Part shown: positions 52,901 through 60,070 of the stretch, piece after piece | Layout: each line of letters starts with the position of its first letter | Numbering within the stretch: position 1 is the first letter of the stretch | Assembly (NCBI GenBank): GCA_029962745.1 | Contig: CM057162.1 | Span: forward strand, 7,130,545 to 7,194,544 | Direction of reading: 5' to 3' | DNA length: 64,000 bases | DNA from: Echinometra lucunter | Lineage: Eukaryota > Echinodermata > Echinoidea > Camarodonta > Echinometridae | Program-made: the position numbers and the translations under genes | Notes under the pieces: model-generated | Database searches by the model: none | Told to the model about the DNA's origin: nothing | Seen by the model: only the letters and a program-made list of their open reading frames with translations

Positions 52901-55900
52901 ATCTTACTCCGGTATGTACATTAAGGGTGTGAATTTCCTACTTCAAACCGCAAAACTCGACATATTGTGCGTTTCAGTACAAATAGTGACCAATTTGATA
53001 AATAAGTTATTTAAACATGTAGTTTTAAACTTATCGATCTAAAATTGCTCCCACATATTCCTGATAGTTCATTTGACTGTATGAATGGGTTAAAATGGAT
53101 AGAAACACAATCTTCGTGAATATAATAAGGTAATTATCGTACAAAATTGACTGATTTTCCATGTTTTTCATAAATCAAGAAGAAACGTTTAGATTTCCAC
53201 GGATTTCCAAATCAATTTTATCACCAGCGTTTTCCCTGATGTCTCAGCTTTAAGCTGATATCAAATATGGCTGCCACCTTCTGCCACTTTTTATGTTAGA
53301 GCCGATTTTCCCTGGCACATTACCAGGAAAATCAGGTTATTTTGGGCCGCGGCGCGGCTGCTGAAGGATTCTCCGTCATTATACAGCGGCGCATGGGGGC
53401 GCGCCTGACTCTTTACACGTAGAGTACCTACATAAAGAGAGTAGCGACATAGACGTCCTACTTCTTGGGAAACAAAATGGCGTTCAAATTCTTTCTATTT
53501 CGAACACCCGTTTGCTTATCGGAATTGAATAGAAATGTTGCGTAACAGGGAAACAAAATGGCGTTCAAATCTTGGGTTGTCGCTACTCTCTTTATGTAGG
53601 TACTCTATTTACACGCGGTGCCGTATAGGTAACAACATGGCGCGTTTTGTTTGTACGTTGGGCAAGCACAATATGCAAAAGAAATTGCGCCATAGTGTAA
53701 CCTAATGAAACCGAGTTGGCCAGACGCTCTCTATAGCGGTACTGTTTACACAGCAAGGTCCCATAAACTCAATAAGAAGTAAACAAGATTTATAAATATT
53801 ATTATAGGACTTGATTTAGTTGCTAAAAAAAACCCCTCTTCCAAAGGTTAAGGTGTACTAACTACTTAAAGCTAAAACTTTCCCCTGCGATATATGTATG
53901 GTACATGATTTCGATTCTACACTTCACAGCTAAAAGGTGACGATTCACACCATGCACACGGTATGAATTCCTAAAACTTATTCATTAATTCTGTTATAAT
54001 ATTTATTTCATGCAATTTTTCATACAACTGAAACCCTTTCTTAGTTGCTTAATTATTTACTTCATTTTCCTTTTTCCTAATCTGTTATCATTCCAGTAGC
54101 ATTTAAAAGAAAACACATGGTTCAAGGTGTTGAACTCATGACTGATCGATTCAATCGATTTATCTTTTCATCTATCTATCTATCTACACGTATCCTTCTC
54201 TATCTATCCATCCATCCATATCCGTATAGTATTCCTCTATCTATCTATAGACCAATTTCACAACGCAAGAGGGCAGCAGACTGTTCGACACAGTTCGACA
54301 TACTGGGGTGGGCGCTCCAACTTTTATAGTACACAAGTCAATAGCGCGTTATGTACATTCGTTCGATTTTTTGTCTAGTTTGACCAGTATATGCAGATTT
54401 ATTTTAATATTTGCAATGAGAAATTATCAGGGAAGTTCAGGTCGCAGCTGTGCGGTGTTCAAATGCCACAAGGATTAGAGAAAGTTTAAAAATTGGAAGC
54501 TAACCGAGTGCGAAATTCACTCGCTTTTGACTCATGAAGCCTGTTTGTGTGAGAAGCCGTACTCCCTACACAGGTTTCCGTAAGCAATGTGAAGGAATTC
54601 GTCGCCAGTGGGTAAAACATCAACAGAAGGGACTTTTAAGTCAAGAAACATTATCATTATGTACTTTGGCGTAAAATTTACTGAGTGAAAACTTGACTTT
54701 GTAAACAGGGTAAGATTTAGGGCTCCCGTTTACTACAGCTTCTATGCTGCAATCGAACTTTTACTGACAAAACTAAGTTGAAAAACCATCGAAATTACAA
54801 AAATACATCATACCTTCATCCGTCAGATATGACCATTGTCTTACCTCATCTACCCATGTATCCATGCTTTATTTTATTGATCTAGAATAAAGTAAATGGA
54901 ACAATATCGGGGCATATCTCATATCTTACATTCTTTTTGTACACAGAGCCAATCGCGGTCAGCGCGCTTGCCCACAGCAGCAATGGCGTCGCCGATAGAG
55001 GGCCAAATACATAAACCGGCCGTGAAATTGGTCTATATCCTATTCATCCACATATCTATAGGTATTTTTCTGTTTATCCGTCCATCTGTCTCATATTCAT
55101 CAATCTATTTACTCCTGTGATTTACACATATTCATATCTTTCTATCTGTCTATCTATCTATCCATCTATCCATCTATCTATCTGCATATATTCCTCTTCT
55201 AGGTAATTCTTCGGAAATAATTTCGAAGACTCTTCGAAATAATGCATTCCTCTTACGTTATGAACAATAGGCCTACGAAAAATGAACTAAAAGAATGCAT
55301 GGACTTCATCAGTCAGTATCATGTGTTCGTTAACTCCATGATACCTGAAGAATTACTTTGTACATTCATACCTATAAAAGACTTTCTGTACATTATACTG
55401 AGATATGTAGAGGGGAAAAGCAATCACAATAATGTGCAAAAGTTTATTGAGAAGAACTTCGAATGGCTCATAGAGACATAAGCTCTCACTGATTTCGGCA
55501 GCCAATCAGAAATCAGTGTTTTAATGACGTCACATGTGTTTGAAATCGTTTTCATTGGATTATACGTATCTGATTACCCTTAAACCCATCATTTAACCAT
55601 AATATTAGAGTAAAACTGAGTGAATATGAATTTTGACGCACTTTGGAGCTATCCTGGCCCACTGTGCGTCGGTTCCCAGCTTGCTAACTAACAAGTGTAC
55701 ACATGCTTTCTAAGCAGTAAGGTAAATTAAGCAACCATTTAAACATTCAACCATTCTCCTTTTGCTGTGCGCAAGATTTCAACACAAATCAACGCGAAAT
55801 TCAACCAATACTTGTACCAGTTTGAGCAAACTGTGACTATTGTAGATATAAAACCCCAGCGTCTTGCGTGTTAACATTATCACAAAATTGTAACTATTTC

Positions 55901-56459
55901 ACATATCAATTCCAAAGTTTAACGACATATTCCTAAGTGTAAAACTCACCTCTGCTATTTCCAAGATAACATTTAAAGAATACAGCTATGGACAAGCATA
56001 TCCCCACAACGATAAGCACAGCTGCATTGAGAAAAAAAAGGCACAGCAATGCAAAGACCATGCAGAGAATATAGATACGATTCATGCAAAAGATACGAAC
56101 AATAACGTTGCTCCCCTTCTTTTCATTCGAAAAATCGTAAGCACTCTCATTGATAGGAAGAACTATATCCTACGTGTTAGCAATATGAAAATGTGTTTGA
56201 GGTATAGCCTTTCAATAATCGCGCATGTTGGCTCAATTGATAGAGCGTCCGCCTCATTAACGGGAGGTCGGGGGTTCGATCCCCGGCCGAGGTCATACCA
56301 AAGACTTACAGAAATGGGACCTTCTGCCTTCTAGCCAGGCGCTCGGCATAATGAATGGAGAAGGGCAATAATGACATAATGTTATGCAGGGCCCGTTGGA
56401 AGATCAGCTTGTAGCTGAAGTGGTTACCCTGGCTAAATAAGAGTTATTATTATTATTAC

Positions 56460-56490
<31 letters not shown>

Positions 56491-56992
56491 ATTATTATTA
56501 TTATCATTATTATCATTATTTCATTTTTAAATTCAAACGTTCCCTATATTACTTTGTACCAATGAAATGAAACATGTTTCCGATCCTTCATTTTTTCTTT
56601 TATTGTAATAGAAAACGTGACTTTTGGAATATCATAAAGCAATTAAACTTGCTTTACATAATTATGATGAACATTATTTTCCTAATTTAGAATACTTATG
56701 GTTGACGCGAGATATAATCATAATTACGGAATAGACGTTAATGTTCATCCTATATGCGATGTGGTGTTTGTTTAACCATAACTCCTGCTATATGCTAGTG
56801 ATATTTATCATTCTTTCTAAAAAGAAAACTGTGTTTCCCACTTTCAGAGTATTTACTTGTATGTTCAAATATTCATGTATTTAACATCCTGTACATGTTA
56901 ATCTGGTTAGCGAAATAATGATGATCTTGATGATAATGATAACAATAATGATAATAGTAATATCAATAATAATAAAAATAATAATAACAATC

Positions 56993-57024
<32 letters not shown>

Positions 57025-57773
57025 GATTTTTCGTTCAAGTTCTTCATTCAATACTTTCATTTAAAAACATACAAAGTAAAGAAATACAAACATCAAATAC
57101 TACATAAAGAAATGACAATCAATGACAAAATATAAAGCTAACAATAACAAATAAAGATATAATTAATGAAATTATTGGGAGACAGGACAGAAATGCTGAG
57201 CCTTATATAAAAGTCTGTCTCCGTTGATTATAATTAAAATTGTAATCGTAATAATGGTAACAGAATGTAAAGCTATAACAAGGTTAAAAACTTACGAGCA
57301 ACAATTACAACAGCACGGGGACCATTAGAAATGGCTTTGACAATGACCGAAACGGATCGGTTTCCGCCAATTCCCAGTAATCTTGAGGCCACACACTGAT
57401 AGGGTTCGTCACTAACGCTGATCTGAATGGTTATATTCTTATTTTTTGTCCTGTCTGTGTTGTTCCATTCTTGGTATTCGCTAAGTGTCATTTTTTCAGA
57501 TCCATGAAGGAAGAAGAGGTCGATGTCTGGATAGTATCCTTTGACAAAGCAAGTGAGGTTTGATGCCGCATGGATGGCAAGGGTACAGACACCAGGGTTT
57601 ACATAGTTTCCGATGCATTCTTGGATGGTTGGAAACGGTTCATCGGGAAAGGCTATAGCATATCACAACAGATAAGAAATACATTTAAAACTCATACGCA
57701 TATTTACTTCTGACTTATAAGCTTCGACAAGTAGAATTATGCATAGTGAGAAAACAATTAGCCACAATGCCAT
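43909..57773 (-). CDS. Ig-TM-death-fold-array receptor, 11 exons, complete open frame
   Basis: Reconstructed by joining 11 exons on the minus strand: 57773-57698, 57652-57296, 56021-55950, 51969-51922, 51006-50752, 50012-49737, 49039-48761, 48437-48201, 48014-47739, 47297-46893 and 44396-43963. The coding length is 2715 nt, i.e. 904 residues plus a TGA stop. All ten introns have GT-AG ends and all are phase 1, so the frame closes exactly. The order is a signal peptide (1-18), one Ig-like domain (about 26-136), a transmembrane helix (139-160), a short linker, then seven helical units. Most of these carry a death-domain helix-5-like signature (hydrophobic-x-x-Trp-Arg/Lys/Glu). AATAAA poly(A) signals lie at 43909-43914 and 43917-43922. 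I infer a type I surface receptor signalling through death-fold contacts. I do not recognise a named orthologue. The first exon is the least certain part; the rest is strongly supported by phase and open frame. Confidence 0.8.
43963..44396 (-). CDS. Receptor exon 11: C-terminal helical unit and tail, with stop
   Basis: The last coding exon has 143 complete codons plus a TGA stop at 43963-43965. It is entered through a TTCTACAG acceptor. An N-terminal helical part contains an aromatic-rich stretch (HYNWWDYYHIPHDWFE) and VYDWTSAWIK as a possible helix-5 signature. This is followed by a Lys/Glu-rich helix and a Ser-rich tail ending SIWCEEQ. Two overlapping AATAAA signals lie 41-54 nt after the stop. 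The tail could bind an adaptor, but no known motif is recognised. Confidence 0.7.
45300..46764. mobile_element. hAT-like outer element (nested pair)
   Basis: The ends are CAGGGCCGTAGTCA and, inverted, CAGGCACGTAGTCA. The flanks are CAACGGAC and CAATGGGC (6 of 8 matching), a decayed 8-bp duplication. Poly-G and poly-C runs lie just inside the ends. A second element (45408-46595) is inserted within it. It sits in the intron between receptor exons 10 and 11. Confidence 0.6.
45408..46595. mobile_element. hAT-like inner element, TSD GGTGTCTC
   Basis: The ends are CAGGGTGACCAGA and, inverted, CAGGGTGACCAGACGTC. The duplication GGTGTCTC lies at 45400-45407 and 46600-46607, but CATG (46596-46599) separates the right end from its duplication. 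The CAGGG..GACCAG terminus is typical of a widespread hAT group. No open transposase frame. Confidence 0.6.
46893..47297 (-). CDS. Receptor exon 10: linker plus death-fold-like unit 6
   Basis: A 405-nt symmetric exon, longer than its neighbours. The first half (about 70 residues, with MPLGDLDIYMTIPMHED) is less regular and may be a linker or an all-beta insert. The second half, MLTLGRQVKDHCQVSAESS then FLKRFKVWREQPRLSP, carries the death-domain helix-5 Trp-Arg signature, followed by FNFRLALGNVL. The acceptor is TTCCTATCAAG and the donor GTAAGG. Confidence 0.65.
47739..48014 (-). CDS. Receptor exon 9: helical unit 5 lacking the Trp signature
   Basis: A symmetric 276-nt exon. LPFTKALGISAAKLL resembles a death-domain Leu-Gly helix pair. 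At the expected helix-5 position there is KLFESRERSHLL, with Phe-Glu in place of the usual Trp-containing motif. It is the most divergent of the units and is assigned mainly from its position, length and phase. The acceptor is TTTGTTAG and the donor GTACGT. Confidence 0.6.
48201..48437 (-). CDS. Receptor exon 8: death-fold-like unit 4
   Basis: A symmetric 237-nt exon and the shortest unit. DLRVIASFLSPSSMGQL reads as helices 1-2, FQTLTEWRDDHASS as helix 5 and HNELFTALKEVEQEG as helix 6. The acceptor chosen is AAACAACAG, which gives phase 1 and removes an upstream in-frame Met. The donor is GTATAT, slightly weak. Confidence 0.65.
48761..49039 (-). CDS. Receptor exon 7: death-fold-like unit 3
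   Basis: A symmetric 279-nt exon that is acidic and helical. VQMLRDWEQDEE supplies the helix-5 Trp signature, followed by IKLEEAVIAAL as the next helix. The acceptor is CTAAATCAG and the donor GTGAAT. It keeps the one-exon-one-domain pattern. Confidence 0.7.
49737..50012 (-). CDS. Receptor exon 6: death-fold-like unit 2
   Basis: A symmetric 276-nt exon. Residues KITELLKALGLDHEAV look like the helix 2-3 Leu/Gly motif of death domains. MARNELIKWREGDF gives the helix-5 Trp-Arg signature, and VVTLSLMLDELE matches helix 6. This is the clearest death-domain-like unit in the array. The acceptor is TTGGTCAG and the donor GTAAGT. Confidence 0.75.
50752..51006 (-). CDS. Receptor exon 5: death-fold-like unit 1
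   Basis: An 85-codon symmetric (1-1) exon. It is strongly helical and charged, with LCEWKRETSS as the helix-5-like signature followed by RNDLYSACNKEGMSKII, resembling helix 6 of death domains (Leu-x-x-Ala-x-x-x-x-Gly-x-x-x-Ile). The acceptor is CCATAAG and the donor GTATGT. Assignment to the death-fold superfamily is by pattern only; sequence identity between the units is low. Confidence 0.7.
51922..51969 (-). CDS. Receptor exon 4: short juxtamembrane exon
   Basis: This 48-nt exon (16 residues, YRRSFIPVPWRTPIIG) lies between a CTTCGTAG acceptor and a GTGAG donor, phase 1 to phase 1. It is basic and proline-containing, as expected just inside the membrane. It is short enough that chance is possible, but phase and splice sites fit and removal would not disturb the frame, so it could also be an optional exon. 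Confidence 0.55.
52631..52783 (+). mobile_element. tRNA-derived SINE, 5' part
   Basis: Pol III box A (TGGCTCAGTGG) and box B (GGTTCGAAACC) lie in a tRNA-like head, followed by a SINE body ending ...AACTTTAAGCCGTCG. The rest of the SINE (GTTCCCAGCTTGCTAACTAA...) lies at 55672-55745, beyond the Transib-like insertion. Confidence 0.65.
53421..53607. repeat. Inverted-repeat cassette
   Basis: Twenty-nine-base arms at 53421-53449 and 53579-53607 are perfect inverses (core CTACATAAAGAGAGTAGCGA). Inside, a direct repeat GGGAAACAAAATGGCGTTCA occurs at 53468 and 53548. It could be a small MITE nested in the Transib-like element. Confidence 0.6.
54248..55035 (+). mobile_element. THAP-domain DNA transposon remnant (TA TSD)
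   Basis: Perfect 14-bp inverted ends TAGACCAATTTCAC (54248-54261 and 55022-55035) are flanked by TA. The element is inserted in a (CTAT)/(CATC) microsatellite. It holds a decayed N-terminal THAP-like frame at 54416-54583. The architecture resembles THAP-carrying ISL2EU/PHIS elements, but the family is inferred. Confidence 0.65.
54416..54583 (+). pseudogene. THAP-like zinc-finger fragment of a transposase
   Basis: An ATG at 54416 opens MRNYQGSSGRSCAVFKCHKD, then a TAG stop, then RKFKNWKLTECEIHSLLTHE, then ACLCEKPYSLHRFP and TAA. Cys-Ala-Val-Phe-x-Cys near the N-terminus, a CxC pair and the final LHRFP are typical of THAP-type zinc fingers in transposases. Two stops show that it is dead. Confidence 0.6.
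55242..55484 (+). CDS. Unrecognised 79-codon frame inside the Transib-like element
   Basis: An ATG-initiated frame (MHSSYVMNNRPTKNELK..., ending KNFEWLIET and a TAA stop) has protein-like composition, with evenly spaced hydrophobic and charged residues. It lies between the nested THAP element and the right end. No family is recognised. It could be a transposase scrap, a captured fragment, or chance. Confidence 0.25.
55672..55745 (+). mobile_element. tRNA-derived SINE, 3' part
   Basis: This continues the SINE body split at 52783: GTTCCCAGCTTGCTAACTAA, then GCTTTCTAAGCAGTAAGG. The join is seamless if one CGTCG is removed. Confidence 0.55.
55950..56021 (-). CDS. Receptor exon 3: transmembrane helix
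   Basis: This 72-nt exon has a TTTCTCAATGCAG-type acceptor and a GTGAG donor. It translates, in frame with exon 2, to PVLIVVGICLSIAVFFKCYLG. With the preceding AVVIVA it makes a helix of about 22 hydrophobic residues followed by Lys and Cys, a stop-transfer and possible palmitoylation context. Splitting a transmembrane helix across an exon junction is unusual, but the joined frame is unambiguous. Confidence 0.8.
56219..56295 (+). mobile_element. tRNA-like SINE head / tRNA pseudogene
   Basis: Good box A (TTGGCTCAATTGATAGAGC) and box B (GGGGGTTCGATCCCCGG) are present, with a T-arm that pairs fully. The 5' and 3' ends do not form an acceptor stem. It is followed by SINE-like sequence ending in ATT/ATG microsatellites (to about 56520). 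It lies in the intron between the Ig and transmembrane exons. Confidence 0.6.
57296..57652 (-). CDS. Receptor exon 2: Ig-like domain (C1-set-like motif)
   Basis: This exon encodes 119 residues. The first core cysteine sits in LTCFVKGYYPDIDLF and the second in PYQCVASRL, 52 residues later, as expected for an Ig fold. Cys-x-Val-x-Gly-Tyr-Tyr-Pro-x-x-Ile resembles the strand B-C signature of constant-type (C1-set) Ig domains, but the usual strand-C tryptophan is replaced by Phe. Two extra cysteines lie N-terminal to the core pair. Several Asn-x-Ser/Thr sites (NLT, NNT, NIT, NRS) fit an extracellular domain. The exon runs into the start of the transmembrane helix (RAVVIVA) and ends with one base before a GTAAG donor. 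Confidence 0.8.
57698..57773 (-). CDS. Receptor exon 1: signal peptide
   Basis: The ATG at 57773-57771 opens MALWLIVFSLCIILLVEA, a typical signal peptide with a long hydrophobic core and Val/Ala at -3/-1. It is followed by a short linker. The exon ends in phase 1 at a GTATGA donor. The next acceptor is only 45 nt away, and an in-frame TGA lies inside that stretch, so a very short intron is needed. It fits the phase-1 pattern of all the other introns. Alternatively the true first exon lies further upstream and this is coincidence, but the signal-peptide quality and frame argue against that. Confidence 0.6.
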
Positions 57774-57841
57774 TTTCAAAATGCTGTTTAAAAATTGTTT
57801 ACACACTAATAACAAAATGTAAAAATTAAAATAAAATGCAG

Positions 57842-58150
57842 AGCACCTGTTAGGGTGAAATCTTGCACCCTTTCAAAAGGGTACAATTTTGCACCATTAG
57901 AGGGTGCAAGATTGAACCTTTTGCCCCATAAAAAGATGCAGTTTTGCACCGTAAACGGTGCAATCTTGCACCCAAAAAGGTGCAAAAAATGCAACACTGA
58001 GAGCACATTTTTTTGGGTGCAATATTGCACCTTTTCAGAAAGATACAATTTAGCACCATTAACAGGTGCAGTGTTGCACCATTCAGGGTGCAGAATTGTA
58101 CCTTTTTTTTCTGTAAAAGGGTGCAATTTTGCACCTTTATGGGACCCTTA
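57842..58150. mobile_element. TGCACC-rich MITE directly upstream of the receptor start codon
   Basis: A dense array of GGTGCAA / TTGCACC motifs in both orientations (at least twelve) spans 57842-58150 and ends about 70 bp from the proposed ATG of the receptor gene. Similar GCACCC/TGCACC sequence ends the modules of block A near 8380-8460 and 63900-63970. It could supply promoter or hairpin structure, but that is untested. Confidence 0.6.
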
Positions 58151-58531
58151 AAGGTCAGTTTGCAGACACAAATACTGAGGAACAGACAACAGAGAGCTAT
58201 ACTTTTCCATGCCATGTTAAAGCAAGTTTTATTTAATGAGGCATATATGCACATATTGTAGCATACAATCTATACTTTGAATACATGTATGACATGCTGT
58301 ATCATTTTCATGCACAGCACGGTACTTGTAATGAGAATACACATGGTTGAGATACACTTCGAATGACTTTCTAACAATACCAACTTCGCAAGATATTTAT
58401 ACAATAGTAACAAACTGAATAGTGCTATATAAAATGGCTTGAAAATGATTCACAAGGAGTCTCAGGAGTGACAAACAAAAATCTTTTGTTTCATCACATT
58501 ATCAGAGAATAATATTACTTCTCAAATTTGA

Positions 58532-58786
58532 TTATCAATATTGGTTGCTGGGACAAATACTTCAAAGTTATTGACAGTAATAAACAAAAATAAATCTGTG
58601 ACACAAGAGAAATTTTGTGCTGCACTCGTGAAAAAGGGAAAGCAGGTTCCTATGCAAAACAAGGAATCTTATTCCCTGCTTAAGATCATTGTTGTCAGTG
58701 GAGTAGACAATGCAAAGGCCAGTGAATTCATGTACAACATTAGCAAGCAGATTTATATATCTTCATATCTGATAAAGCAGCAATGA
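58532..58786 (+). pseudogene. Possible CARD-like remnant
   Basis: An open frame contains SKLLTVINKNKSVTQEKFCA then ALVKKGKQVPM, resembling the helix 4-6 region of CARD domains (LLxIL...FCxALxxxGQ). No ATG, acceptor or donor fits well. It lies head-to-head with the receptor gene. The similarity is short and could be chance. Confidence 0.25.
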
Positions 58787-58799
58787 ACTGACCCTTATT

Positions 58800-59570
58800 A
58801 TGATGTATTTACAACAGCACCGACTTACAGCTACTAAAAACCATGTACTCTTAGAAACATTATGTCCTTTGTGGCTTCTCGTGAATTTCCTTAGTATGAA
58901 TGCAAATACATTTTAACAGATGTAACTAAAATAAAAAAAGGTCTCATTGATCAGAATAGACCATGCTGGGAGCAAAAAAGGAACAAAATAAGTAGTTTAG
59001 GACTGAGAGGGCGCTGTTTCAAAATCCTATACAAGGGTGCCAGTTTGCTCCTGCTTTAAAGTTTTGACAATGACATCTACATGAATTCTACAAAGTACAA
59101 CAAATCATTAGTAGCTTTTATAAATTCATCTGATAAATGTGTAAACACTAGATGCACTTTGAAACTACCAGAAATACCAAATAATGCATTAAAGAAGAAG
59201 ACCTTGTAAACTACAGCCTGGACTGATGGGAGCGAGGTAAGCCACTGCTCACGAGTTCTCACAGGGTTTGCCACTGTGCTTTCCCTCTTTTATGTGCATG
59301 GGCTTGAGTACCCCAAACGGGGAAAACAACTCCGTCCTTATGCAGTAATATTTGGTCGGATTTGGTATTGACAAATCTACACCCCTCAAGGTGCAGCATT
59401 TTCTAAACAAGGTTTACTAAGAATGTTCTTTGTCACCATCAGCTTCCTGGTATGATGGTCAAGGTCCAATAGAGCTAGGGTTCATTCTGCAGTCCCTTTC
59501 CGTCACGATCTAAACGACGTCTTCTACGTGAAGGTACATGATGCGTGCAGTGATGTTGGGACAGGATATT
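58800..59570. other. Spacer without recognised genes
   Basis: No exon or complete repeat is recognised between the CARD-like remnant and the assembly gap. Confidence 0.4.
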
Positions 59571-60070
59571 NNNNNNNNNNNNNNNNNNNNNNNNNNNNNN
59601 NNNNNNNNNNNNNNNNNNNNNNNNNNNNNNNNNNNNNNNNNNNNNNNNNNNNNNNNNNNNNNNNNNNNNNNNNNNNNNNNNNNNNNNNNNNNNNNNNNNN
59701 NNNNNNNNNNNNNNNNNNNNNNNNNNNNNNNNNNNNNNNNNNNNNNNNNNNNNNNNNNNNNNNNNNNNNNNNNNNNNNNNNNNNNNNNNNNNNNNNNNNN
59801 NNNNNNNNNNNNNNNNNNNNNNNNNNNNNNNNNNNNNNNNNNNNNNNNNNNNNNNNNNNNNNNNNNNNNNNNNNNNNNNNNNNNNNNNNNNNNNNNNNNN
59901 NNNNNNNNNNNNNNNNNNNNNNNNNNNNNNNNNNNNNNNNNNNNNNNNNNNNNNNNNNNNNNNNNNNNNNNNNNNNNNNNNNNNNNNNNNNNNNNNNNNN
60001 NNNNNNNNNNNNNNNNNNNNNNNNNNNNNNNNNNNNNNNNNNNNNNNNNNNNNNNNNNNNNNNNNNNNNN
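59571..60070. other. Assembly gap, 500 N
   Basis: A fixed-length run of N before block B copy 2. The join across it is not supported by sequence. Confidence 0.99.

Larger units (their letters stand above)
52784..55666. mobile_element. Transib/RAG-like TIR element with RSS-type heptamer ends
   Basis: The left end is CACAGTGGGCCAGG at 52784-52797 and the right end is its exact inverse at 55653-55666. Similarity continues inward for about 20 more bases (CCAAAGTGCG then CAAAA on both sides). The flanking duplication CGTCG (52779-52783, 55667-55671) restores an uninterrupted SINE when one copy is removed. The heptamer CACAGTG and a GC-rich 5-bp duplication are the known hallmarks of Transib/RAG-family transposition. 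No RAG1- or Transib-like frame was recognised inside, so it appears non-autonomous or decayed. It contains a nested THAP transposon and an inverted-repeat cassette. Confidence 0.65.

Noticed and set aside
55242..55484. RAG2-like or RAG1-like coding fragment in the CACAGTG element
   Set aside because: No DDE core, zinc-finger or Kelch/PHD pattern is visible. It is kept only as an unrecognised frame.
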